This document shows positions 14,096 to 24,356 of a stretch of 64,000 nt of DNA, piece after piece. Position 1 is the first letter of the stretch. Each line of letters starts with the position of its first letter. The position numbers were made by a program, and so were the translations under genes. The stretch spans positions 14,760,769 through 14,824,768 of the forward strand of contig CAXIPT010000001.1 of assembly GCA_964030475.1 (NCBI GenBank), written 5' to 3'. This stretch comes from Tethya wilhelma. Taxonomy: Eukaryota; Porifera; Demospongiae; Tethyida; Tethyidae. The notes under the pieces are model-generated. The model did no database searches, had not been told where the DNA came from, and saw only the letters and a list, made by a program, of their open reading frames with translations.

Positions 14096-14096
14096 N
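14096..14096. other. Single N: contig junction truncating ribokinase copy 1
   Basis: The exon homologous to copy 2 stops exactly at this N, and the downstream sequence has no relation to the ribokinase intron or exon that should follow. Confidence 0.8.
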
Positions 14097-14320
14097 TGGG
14101 TGGTCAGATAGTAGTTTTGATTATCAGAGTGTAGGTGTGGACAGTGGAATGTACTGGTGAAATTTGTAACTTGAGTGATTGCATGCCTATTGAAATTGCA
14201 ATTTGGGAACTTTTATAATCTACACATATGCATAGCAGCAACACCACTATTCATGACCGTGGATACCGGTAGGAGTCCACACAACAGTAACTTTAGAGGG
14301 CTAGACAAACACTGATTCTT

Positions 14321-14482
14321 CAAATCGCCAAATTAAAAATCGCCAAACAGTTTAATACTCAAGTGCACCAATATAAAGTATGCAGCGTACGGAATTGAAT
14401 CGCCAAATTAAAAATCGGCAATAATCCCAAAATGGGAATTCGCCAAATTTTAAGCCCACCAAATTTACCCGCTATATGGTAT
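14321..14482. mobile_element. MITE-like fragment with repeated 'aatcgccaaatt' motifs
   Basis: The stretch has several copies of a aaatcgccaaattaaaaatcg-like motif and ends in an acccgctata-tggtatt terminus. That terminus resembles the ends of the inverted-repeat element at 62031-62159 (accgtatagcggg). Only one clear end is visible, so this is probably a partial copy. No coding capacity. Confidence 0.4.
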
Positions 14483-14575
14483 TATAAGCTGTTTAATTTA
14501 TTGGTTGATAAAAGCCCTCCCAAAACCCAATTAATTCTACCCCCAAATGCACGCATGCATGCACACACTATACCC

Positions 14576-14675
14576 AGTTTGGTAAAACAGCTCTGATAGT
14601 TGCTAGTTCTGTTGGTCATCTTGAAGTAGTTCAGGAGTTGATCAAAGCAGGAGCCAACCTTAAAGCAGAGGATAG
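14576..14675 (+). CDS. Orphan ankyrin-repeat exon
   Basis: A CAG acceptor precedes an open stretch reading FGKTALIVASSVGHLEVVQE and then LIKAGANLKAEDR, followed by a GTGAGT donor. This is a canonical ankyrin repeat (G-TAL--A---GH-EVV--L---GA). No neighbouring exons of an ankyrin protein were found before the N positions at 14096 and 14745. It is probably one internal exon of a gene whose other exons are not in this contig, or an exon captured by rearrangement. Confidence 0.55.
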
Positions 14676-14745
14676 GGTGAGTAGTGTATTGAAAATTTAT
14701 ATAGTTGTAGTTTCCGTCAGGTTATTTTTATAATTATATTTCACN

Positions 14746-14838
14746 GAGGAGTCACTACCCACGGAGTCGGGAGGGAGGCCCGGTTTGGACGTGGTGCTGC
14801 TATTGTATACCTTGAACACTGAGGTGGGACTACTCTCC

Positions 14839-14893
<55 letters not shown>

Positions 14894-14903
14894 TAAAAGC
14901 CAT
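14746..14903 (-). repeat. (GA)n microsatellite next to a possible minus-strand exon
   Basis: About 26 GA units occupy 14841-14890. On the minus strand this CT run ends in CCAG and is followed by an open reading ESSPTSVFKVYNSSTTSKPG that reaches the single N at 14745. The CT tract would then act as the polypyrimidine tract of a splice acceptor. The exon itself matches nothing I recognise. Confidence 0.4.
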
Positions 14904-16187
14904 TGTTTAGCAATTGCTCATTTGTCAAAGGGTGATAAGGCACTGTTATATACATGATGTACATCAATGGTTTCTTGTACAAAGACAAACCTTAGCGCTT
15001 GGTTTCCCAAAATGCAATGAAATTCAAAGGATAGGTGGCATGCACATATTGCACTAGAGGCAGTGTTGGTGCTATCTATTTTTTATCTATTTTTAGCTCA
15101 ATATAAATGATGTAATGGATTTTGCCAACTCAATCACAACCATGTTGCAGCTTGCAGCAGTGGCTGTACAGTTGTTCGTTAAAAGTGTATGTCCAGTAGG
15201 TGTTTTCTTATGGTAATATAAACAAGGTGTAAAGTGTCAACACAGGCCTAAGCTTACATGACTTAGTATACTTAAACTGTTGACAGACAAAAAAATCATA
15301 CCAGTCCTACATACAAAAATTATGTGATGTTAGTTTATTGTACGGCACATGTATTGTGTCCTTAGTCTCAAGAAAACAAACAGGAAAAAGAATTTTTTAA
15401 GCATTAAAAGGTGGTTGTATTACTGGTCAACTTTGGTAAAATGAGAAGTAAGAATCATAGAGTGCTTTATATGAATACAGAGTGTACACAGCATAGCATC
15501 ATGCAGTCACTTCTGTGTCATAACTCAACATCTGCTTGGCAAAAATTGTAAAGCACTGCCAGTGAGTCATGAGATGGTCACATGCTAGCATCACTTACAA
15601 GTGCTCTTCATCAAAGTGGATATCATTATCCCAAGTGAATGAAACTGTGATGTTTAGACTGTACTGCCATGGGAATACACTGGCTGTATAAACCATCATG
15701 GTAGTCGACTTGTGTGTGCTGGTTAGAATGGTGGTCATGTTGACCTGGTTCAACAATGCAAATAAAAATTGCTTCATGCATGTACTTGTGTGTGGCCGCA
15801 ATCCGCTCAGTGTTATAGTGGTCTAGCTGTAGTCTGGCATGGTATAGTCAGACAAGACTACGCCAGACTAGTCTAGCTGAGGGTATGGGTCTCATACTAG
15901 CCATGTTATAATGTACACCATGCTCAAACTCAGTTATGTAGCTACAATCTTGGTTTTTGCCAGCATGCCAGCTGATCTATTGGTGTGGAGCGCCGATATA
16001 GACACGCGCATGCGTATAATGTACACAAGCGATCTCCGCCCACTATACTGTACCAGTACTATTAGCCTCGTTCCCAGGCTCAAAAGACAGTAATTGCAGC
16101 TCAGTGACGCAGGGCTGTCTAAATCGTGTCGATCGCTACATTCAGTTACACGTCAGAGTTAATTGCACGTTGTGAAGTACGTACTAA
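14904..16187. other. No gene recognised; AT-rich spacer
   Basis: I see no exon with convincing splice sites or family motifs in this 1.3 kb. A small inverted repeat (tagtctggc ... gccagacta) lies at about 15832-15875, and an NRF1-like palindrome (cgcgcatgcgta) at 16005-16016 lies upstream of the next reading frame. Confidence 0.5.
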
Positions 16188-16815
16188 TGGCCTCTGATCA
16201 GAAGAAACACAAGAATAAGTTCGAAAAAATATTGCAGCAAGGTCCACATATGTTCATGGTTGAACGGATTACAACAAAGGATGATCTGATGAATAAGTTA
16301 AAAAAAGCATTGGTAAATGCAATTATTGCTCAAATCAAGCAGCACTATGCCAATCAAAACATTCAGGTACTGGTCCGACTGCCAGTTGTTCAGAACGTCC
16401 ATCTTCAGAAGAGCTCAGTTTCTCTTCTCACTCTAAACCATCTCACGCTCCGATTGCACTCTGCTCTGTGTCATGTGACTATTTCATACTAGCCGATATC
16501 AGAGGGGGTGTGGTCACCTTGTCGCTTTGGGATACAACTTATTTCGCCTGTCAGAGTGTCCAGCCGATGCCATTAACTCACTTACACTCAGTAAGTATTA
16601 ATATTGTTAGCATTTTCAAAGCTGTTACATATCCTGGTTTGTCTTTTCTGTTTCAGTTGTTTCATTTTGGTGGCTATGTGTTAGCGTGTGGTGATGGTGT
16701 GATGGTGTGCAGTGTGAGGGGGGTGGAGAGGGGAGGGGTGCTTGCGGGAGCTCTCGGCAGTGCTAGCGCTCAAGACTGTCCTCCTACCATCATAGTCAGT
16801 GGGTGGAGAGAAGAG
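16188..16815 (+). CDS. Unrecognised gene fragment, possible beta-propeller-like exons
   Basis: An ATG at 16188 opens a lysine-rich stretch (MASDQKKHKNKFEKILQQG) to a GT at about 16368. Further open stretches follow: around 16486-16590 (LADIRGGVVTLSLWDTTYFA) and, after a TTTCAG acceptor at about 16657, LFHFGGYVLACGDGVMVCSV to SGWREE, with a GTGAGG donor at 16816. The alternating hydrophobic, glycine-rich pattern suggests WD-like blades, but I cannot name a family. Whether the first and later exons belong together is unproven. The sequence lies between the N positions at 14745 and 16860, so it may belong to a different locus. Confidence 0.35.
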
Positions 16816-16859
16816 GTGAGGAATATAATCTTGTAGTCGTGGCTACCACCTACACACAC

Positions 16860-17040
16860 NTACCATGGATAGTCTCTCCTGGCTTAGGAAGACGAGGAAC
16901 ATAACTGAAAGTACAAGAGATATAATTATATAAACCATAATGCATATTATGATATGCTATGACATCTACTTTCAGATACTGCTTGCACAATTAGCTCCAC
17001 CCACATGTAGGGATTCCGGAAACACGGTACGCATGCGCAA
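16860..17040 (-). other. Inverted 5' segment of ribokinase (exon 2 first half plus intron)
   Basis: Just after the N at 16860, the reverse strand reads the ribokinase intron 1 end, the acceptor TTTCAG and the start of exon 2 ([14 protein letters not shown]), stopping at the CCATGG where copy 2 resumes on the plus strand. Homology to the copy 1 intron continues outward to about 17000 (gtgggtggagctaatt). The 5' part of copy 2 is thus inverted relative to its 3' part. Confidence 0.75.
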
Positions 17041-17088
17041 AATATATCCGCTAAATTCAAATATAGTTCATGGTACAAAGAACTTACT

Positions 17089-18511
17089 TAGCAACTTCTG
17101 TCAGGGGTTTGGAGGGAAGGGGGCCAACCAGTGTGTCATGTCAGCTAGACTGGGAGCTCAATGTGCTATGGTGGCTAAAGTGAGTTCCTAATTAATTTGC
17201 AATCAGGTAAACTTCCAAAAGTTATGTCCACTTTTACAGCTAGGAAATGACACATTTGGCCATGGAACATTACAAAACTTCAAAGACAACAAGATTAATG
17301 TGAGTCATGAGCGTACTTCAGGGAATCAGTGTAAAGTGAAATGCCTTCTGTTGCTTGTCTTCTCCTAGGTGGATCATGTGTCCATCACAAGTGATGCACC
17401 ATCAGGAGTGGCTCCCATCCAAGTTAATGACCAAGGTACTTCCTCAGATTGCACTGACTATTGATTGTGGTGCGGTGTGTGATTGCTGTGTTACTATGTG
17501 TTTGTATGCATGCAGGTGAGAATGCTATAGTGATAGTGAGTGGAGCCAATATGCATCTCAATTGTGATGACGTGAAGGCATCTGAGTCTCTCATCTCCGG
17601 TGCTAAGGTGGTTGTGTGTCAACTGGAGGTCCCTGTTGAGACCTCACTGGCTGCTCTCTCACTGGCTAAGCAACATGGAGGTGAGTTCACTGCATCCATG
17701 GTGGAAGATAAAATCGATGAATGATAGTTGCTTATCTTTACCTTCCTTGTTTTCAGTTACTACAATATTTAACACTGCTCCTGGGTTGAGCTCTATCCAA
17801 CAGGAACTGTTTGATAACACTGACATACTGTGTCTCAATGAAACAGAGGTACAAATCATAACGGTATCAAGAGTACATTAGTATGTGTACTGCATGTTGA
17901 CTGTCACTCAAATCATCTTGGCACATAAATAAGAAAAACTACAATAATTGTTGTTATGTTAATCTGTGTGTTGCACACACGCACAATCAGGCAGAATTGC
18001 TGACAGGCCAAGCCATTCCTGACCTCTCTTCAGCCTATAAGGCCATGGGTCCCTTGCAGGACTTGCAACCAGGCTGTGTCGTGTTGACTCTAGGAGAGAA
18101 GGGGTTAATTTATTCTCAAAAGATAGATGGGAAATGGGGAGAGGTGCATTACATCCAAGCAGAAACTGTCCTGGTCGTGGATACAACTGTAAGTGAACTA
18201 GTAATGGTACATACTGTTATGCTGCAATGGCAGCATGGCTGGGTTAAACATCCTGAGAGGGCAAGAAAAAACTCTCCATGCATGGCATCTTATACCTCCT
18301 TACATTTTGACCGTTTCTTTATCCTAAATCTCAGGGTGCTGGTGATGCATTCATTGGAGCTCTTGCCTACTACCTTGCTTGCCATTCTAGTCTTACATTT
18401 GGTGAGATGTTACGGAGGTCAGGGGTCATTGCAAGTCACAGCGTTCAAGCCAAAGGAACACAATCTAGTTACAACATAGACAAATTACCAAGAGAACTGT
18501 TTGTATCATAG
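17089..18511 (+). CDS. RBKS: Ribokinase, copy 2 (3' complete, 5' broken by inversion)
   Basis: Exons correspond one for one to copy 1 from the middle of exon 2 ([15 protein letters not shown]) onward: about 17089-17180, 17241-17300, 17370-17435, 17516-17681, about 17757-17848, about 17994-18190 and 18335-18511. The last two are missing from copy 1: KWGEVHYIQAETVLVVDTT, then the catalytic GAGDAFIGALAYYLA (Asp is the general base in ribokinases) and VQAKGTQSSY, with a stop at 18511. Exon sequences are almost identical to copy 1, with small intronic indels and substitutions, as expected for alleles or a recent duplication. The start codon exon and the first half of exon 2 are not in sense orientation here. 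Not functional as written. Confidence 0.85.
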
Positions 18512-18575
18512 TAATTTTTATGCAGGTGACTCTAAATTGATTTTCAGACGATTTGCAAGCATGCATGCATTATCT

Positions 18576-19190
18576 TAGTCTGGCGTATCCAGACCCTTTA
18601 CACGCGCGCTAAAACTACGCGCGGGAAAAAGGGTCTGGCACGGACCCTAGACCTTTCGTGTCGCCCAGGCCAGAATTCTGGCCTAGTATCACTCTGTACT
18701 TACGTCACGTAAAAGTTAAATTCTTGTGGTTTTGAGTGTTCGCGAGTTTTTGAAAGAGCAGCTTTCTATGGACAGAAGTGTTAACAAACAGCTAGTTGAA
18801 ACGAGATGAAGCTCTCCTGTGTTTTGTACGATTGTTGGAGATCAGCGTGGTGAAAAAGATCCAGTCTTTTGTCAAATTTAGGCTGAGTAAGCGCGTGGTA
18901 AGCCACAAGAGAAGGCGCTACTCTGCTAGATTTACGTAGTCTAGTAATTTTAAAGCCTAGAATAGCTAAGTGTTGCCTCGCTTGCTATGTATTGAGCTTC
19001 GTTTTAGTGCTAAGACAAAGAGAGCAAGAAAAGAAATATCTTACTAATATGCACGAGTATATTTAAATCGCGTACACGTGGGCTACTAATTGCATTCCAG
19101 AGCGACACGAAAGGTCTAGGGTCCGTACCAGACCCTTTTTCCCGCGCGTAGTTTTAGCGCGCGTGTAAAGGGTCTGGATACGCCAGACTA
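18576..19190. mobile_element. 615-bp MULE-type MITE with about 88-bp TIRs and a 9-bp TSD
   Basis: The terminal inverted repeats (18576 to about 18663, and about 19103-19190) begin tagtctggcgtatccagacc and match over about 88 bp with one clear mismatch (ggcacgg versus ggtacgg). The element is flanked on both sides by the 9-bp direct repeat gcattatct (18567-18575 and 19191-19199). Each TIR also contains an internal fold, ccagaccc ... gggtctgg. The interior (about 18664-19102) has no coding capacity. Long TIRs plus a 9-bp target duplication are characteristic of Mutator-like elements; assignment to that superfamily is inference. It lies between ribokinase copy 2 and the V-ATPase D gene. The perfect TSD and near-identical TIRs indicate recent insertion. 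Confidence 0.85.
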
Positions 19191-19379
19191 GCATTATCTA
19201 TGATGCCATGAAGTAATCTATACAGGTTGCGTCAGAATTAATTATCTGGAGAAGTTGCGTCATCATAATTTCTCGATCATGTGATCTAAACATATTGCCG
19301 ACCATTACCAGTATTTCTGTTCCATTCCCCTCGGATTTCTCAAGACTCTCAATTCACTCTCCCCTAGCCGGCTAACACG

Positions 19380-20916
19380 ATGTCAGGGAAGGACAGGCTA
19401 CAAGTCTTTCCTTCAAGAATGTAAGTTTGCTTACGCTGTTCGAACAACAATCGTCAATAAATGTTTTACTGATGTGTTTTGCTCGTGTCCTTTTAAGGGC
19501 TTTGAGCCAGATGAAGTCCAGACTGAAGGGAGCCCAGAAGGGTCACAGTTTACTCAAGAAGAAGTCTGATGCTCTTACACATAGATTCAGGTCTATTCTG
19601 TCCAAAATCATAGAGGTACATATGTATAAGTGTGTGTGAAAGTGTACATAAACATCATATTAGGTATATATAAATGTCAGCTAACAGATAAGTACTGTAA
19701 TATTATAGTATCATACATCAAGTTAATTTGTGATTGTGTATTATTTCCTCACCTTTCTTCACTCTGGTCCATTCTTGCCAACTGTAGACCAAGAGTTTGA
19801 TGGGAGAAGCAATGAAGGAGGCAACGTTTTCATTAGCTGAAGCCAATTTTGCTGCTGGAGACTTTAGGTATAATATTATATATATTGCTCAGTACTGTAC
19901 AAGTTTACTCATTTATTTGCTCGCAATCACAAACACACACACAGTCAAATGGTATTGCAAAATGTAGACAAAGCTCAGGTTAAGCTTCGTATGAAAAGGG
20001 ACAACGTTGCAGGTATACCTCCCTTGCCTCACACATTCACAGAGACACAATTATTACATTTTTGTGTATTTTGACCTTTTCTCTCAGGTGTGGTTCTTCC
20101 TGTATTTGAATCTTACAATGATGGACAAGACTGTGAGTTAATAACAACTGTGTATTGTGTAGCAGGTGACATGTGATCCCTTTGTGTTTCCTCTTCAGCT
20201 TATGGTTTGACTGGTCTGTCTCGTGGAGGACAACAAGTGAGCAAGTGTAAGGAAGTGTTTGGCAAGGCCGTAAAGCTACTTGTAGAGCTGGCATCACTAC
20301 AGGTGAGTACTTCAACATGGTGGAGGTTTATACTAATGCAAGGCATATTATGCAGTTTATACTGTGTGTAACTTAGGACAGAACTGTATGAACTTTGTAT
20401 TACAGCATAAGTATGCTGTATTTTTCACACTCTGCTCACTTGCAGACTTCCTTTGTAACTTTGGATGAAGTTATTAAGATTACCAACAGAAGAGTCAATG
20501 CCATTGAACATGGTTAGTGCAACACAACATACAGTATGTCTTTGAAATACTATTCTGTTCTTTCAACATGTATGCACAGTCATAATTCCAAGGATAATTA
20601 ACACTATGAGCTACATCACCACTGAGCTGGATGAGAGAGAAAGAGAAGAATTCTACAGGTTTGTCTTTGCTTGGTTGCAATTTCAAATCTTGCACGTTTG
20701 CGCTACATAGGTTGAAGAAGATTCAAGAGAAGAAGAAAACTCAAAGAGCAAAGGAAGAAAAAGAGAAACAAGAACGCCTAGCCAAGCTTGGAGAAGGTAA
20801 TGGAAGGACATCCTCACTTATAATCGTTGCTATTTTAAATGCTGTACGTGTTTGCAGGAGGAGAAACTAAGACAATATTTGAAACTGATGAAGACGAGGA
20901 CTTGTTGTTTAAATGA
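19380..20916 (+). CDS. ATP6V1D: V-type proton ATPase subunit D
   Basis: Subunit D forms the central rotor shaft of the V1 sector of the vacuolar H+-ATPase, coupling ATP hydrolysis to proton pumping on endomembranes. Ten exons: 19380-19420, 19498-19615, 19788-19867, 19945-20012, 20088-20132, 20199-20302, 20446-20512, 20580-20658, 20711-20796 and 20858-20916. The protein starts [14 protein letters not shown] and keeps the conserved [46 protein letters not shown] and [20 protein letters not shown] blocks, ending DEDLLFK. Length (about 240 residues) and sequence match the family along the whole chain with no break. PAF1 follows 223 bp downstream on the same strand. Confidence 0.97.
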
Positions 20917-21139
20917 TACCTGGAGTGAATGTTGTTGGTACCCACTGCAATGATAGATGCTAAGTGCACTGGACCTGCAGCTCTAGCTGCTATACCCTGT
21001 GTGTGAACGTTATATACATGTTTTGTTTTTATAGTGCCATTGTTGAAAAGTTTATGCATAGAGAATGGGTGGGGCTGAGAGGGTAATCCCACGAGGTGCG
21101 TTAAATAGAATTGGTGCGCACTAACTAGAAACCCTCAAG

Positions 21140-24074
21140 ATGCCAACAACAGTTGATGTAGGACAGAAAAAGAAGTACGTTGATGTCTACATCAAGCTGT
21201 GTGAATGCATGTATATAAAATTTGGATCGCTCTTGTTTTAACCATTATCTTTTTTTAATTCTTCCAGAGGGGACAAACCATCCTCTAGTTCAAAGTAAGT
21301 GTCACCCACCTCCAGAAAAAGACCCACAGTCATAGTTAGTGTCATTGCTGGTTTATCTCTTGCAGAAATCTTGACTTGCTCTGCTCTGTCAAGTACACTA
21401 ACACCCTTCCTGATATACCATTCGACCCCAAGTTCCTCACATACCCTTTTGATGCTCAAAGGTATGCTGTTGTGACAGTATGAGGTTAATACCTTCACAT
21501 TTGATAATGTTATTGTTTTATCCTATTAGATTCATTCAGTACAACCCAACTAGCTTAGAACGTAATCACAAACATGAATTGCTAACTGAAGTTGATCTGG
21601 GGATCCCCATTGACCTCATCCTGCCTGAAACCTATGCCATCGGTGACTCTGCAGGTTGGTCAGCTGTGATGAGCAGCGCTGTTTGTTACAAATGGAACTG
21701 CTGCTTTTCTGATGTGTTTCGAAACTTTCAACTCTTTGTACATTATGTCGTGCTTACAATTATTGTGCTGCCCCTACAGCTGTTCTCGATCCAATAGATG
21801 AAGCCCTCCTTGAGGAGGAGGTTGTCCAGCAACCAGAATCCAAGAGGTATGTATGTATGTTTGCTTTGGTTGTTTGCTTGTTAAGTGTCTCCTACACTTA
21901 ATATGATTGTTTCCGGATATTGATAAATGCATTTAACATAATGTAGTGTAGTGCAGCAGTGCACCCACAATAAATGTGTCTTAAGCTCTCCTGTGTAATG
22001 TTTGTAGCTTTATGTCTTAACTTAGGGTTGTCCGTGGACCGTAGTCAGTATCTAGCAAAAATTTTAGTCTTCTCTGCTGACATAATTTTAAGTCCTACAT
22101 TTTATTGCATAACATTTTGAGTAAGTTGTATAATGTAAAGTACACTTTTGAACATTAATTCAGAGCCAGACAGCATGCTAAGAATGTGTCATGGCTGAGA
22201 AGAACAGAGTACATCAGTACAGAGTATGCCAGACCCCATGGCTCTGGAGATGGAGCTGAGACCAAGTTAGCACCGCTAGTAGTAGACTAGTTGCTCTTTT
22301 TTCAAAGCTAAACTCTCTAACCTGTAAAATTGTGTGTGATTTTCTGTCACTAGAGTTGGATACAGTGTGAAGAAGAAGCTACAAGGAATGGATGTGTACA
22401 AGGTGAGGTGCTTGTACACATACAATACTTGACGTGTATAACCTTTGCACATGAACACTTAGGACAGAGCAAGCCAAATTGCTGCGATCGAGGCTACTTT
22501 TGAAGCAGCCAAACAACCTGTAGGTGCACTCCAGGAATTATGGCATGGAGACATTGTTGTTCACTTGTTTATCCTCTTATTTGTTCAGATTACTAAGCAC
22601 TACAGCAAGCCGGGTGTGGAAGCTAGGGATGTGCTGCCTTTGTTTCCAGATTTCGACGTGAGTTTTATTGATAGCCCTTCATGCTTGTGGATATGCCTTG
22701 ATTACGTTTACTGTATGAACTCAAACAGCTCTGGAAGCTACCATTTGCTCAAGTTTTGTTTGACAGTGATCCATCCGTCCTCAGTAAGAGCGAAGGGAGA
22801 CTTACAGAGGAAATGTCTCAAGCCATGATCAGGTACACAAAGAGAGATTTAAAGCACAGTGTCATGCGCAATAATATTATCTGTTGGTATATTTCAGAGG
22901 TATGATGGATGAGAACAATGAGCAGTTTGTGGCCTACTTTCTTCCAACGGGTGAAACCATGACCAAGAGGAAGGAGGATGATCAGAACGACACGAGCTAT
23001 CGTGAAGATGAAGAGTAAGCAGAGTCTCAAGTTGGTGTGTTATCGTAAATTGTGGTATCTTACATCTCAATAGATATGAGTACCAACTGACGAGAGAGTA
23101 CAACTGGAACGTGAAGAACAAAGCCAGCAAAGGATATGAAGTATGTTTCCATGTTCATTGCTAGTCTACGTATGAGTCTCTTTCCAGATTTTTATGAATC
23201 TGACATGTACTACAATACCGTCCATGTTACAGTACAGTACGTATGTCTCTACCTCACATGTACACATGCTGTGGGTCTCATGTACATGTCTATCTCAACC
23301 TATGCCCTGTCATGTAATAGCTGAATCCATAATTTCAAATTTTCCTTTTTTTGTAGGAAACCTATTTCTTAGTTACCAGACCAGGACAGGGTGTTTTCTA
23401 CAATGAGATTGAAACTAGGTAAGATTTAGTCTATCCAATCTGTTGCCTTTAATATGTACTTACTGGACAAAATTAATGTGTTCTTTTTCTATGTTTTAAC
23501 GTAATTTTTTTTTTCCCATTCATTGCAGAGTTCGTTTGAGTAAGCGCCGTACTAAGGCATCAAAATCTGCCATGAATTCAAAGCTTGTTGTAAGGCACAG
23601 AGAGTTAACGGAAGAAGAAGTGTATGCTCAGGTAAAGACATCAAGTAGGATAATGATCCTTTTCTCTTTTGTATTTGCTTAAAAAAAATGCAGTAAATTT
23701 TGTAATAATGGGTATCTTGTTTTTTTGGTTTTGTTTTTTTTTGTTGTTTATTTCTCTAAAATTGAATATTTTATGCTGTAAACTAGGAGCTGAGATTAGC
23801 CCAGCTGGAGCCTCCAGCGATTGAAGAGGAGGAGGAAGGGGATTGGGAAGAGACGGAGGGAGGTGGTCGTGAAGGATCGACCAGCCCCACCAGCCCCACA
23901 GAAGGTGAGGAGGAAGAGAGTGGCGAGGAGAGACGGACAACAGAGGAGGGTGAAGAACAGGAGGGAGACAGTGAGCAGGACAATGAATTCGAACAAGCCT
24001 TTGGTAGCGGAGAAGATGACGACGATGACGATGATGACGATGAAGATGATGATGATGAGGAGGACGATGAATGA
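21140..24074 (+). CDS. PAF1: PAF1, subunit of the RNA polymerase II-associated PAF complex
   Basis: PAF1 is the founding subunit of the nuclear complex that supports Pol II elongation and co-transcriptional histone modification. Fifteen exons: 21140-21174, 21268-21294, 21366-21461, 21530-21654, 21780-21846, 22164-22278, 22354-22402, 22463-22519, 22590-22658, 22729-22832, 22898-23014, 23074-23140, 23357-23418, 23529-23631 and 23787-24074. Family blocks include [64 protein letters not shown] and [11 protein letters not shown]. The C-terminus is the usual acidic tail, ending in a long Asp/Glu run. The tail is shorter than in human PAF1. No frameshifts were seen. Confidence 0.96.
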
Positions 24075-24298
24075 AGGACGCTTATATTTTACTTTTCACA
24101 AACGCTATATATATAAAATTACTGCACCATCAATGAAAATGAATCTCACTGTGCATGAGTGTAAGGTCAAAGGGAAAAGCCTGAGTACGAGACCAATGTA
24201 GTTATATACCCTGTCTCTAGCTCTGCCCCCGTCTCGCCAGCCGGTCCCCTTTCTTCTTTTACGCCTATGGTTTACGTAATGTATTTTTAGAGTGGTTT

Positions 24299-24310
24299 TG
24301 CGCATGCGTG
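24299..24310. promoter_or_regulatory. NRF1-like palindrome upstream of GABA-B-like receptor 1
   Basis: The sequence tgcgcatgcgtg differs at one position from the NRF1 consensus and lies 47-58 bp upstream of the receptor ATG at 24357. Its position matches that of the site upstream of the paralogue. Confidence 0.5.
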
Positions 24311-24356
24311 GAAAAAGATGCAGCCAAATTTGTCGCACGTAGTTTAGTAGCTAAAG

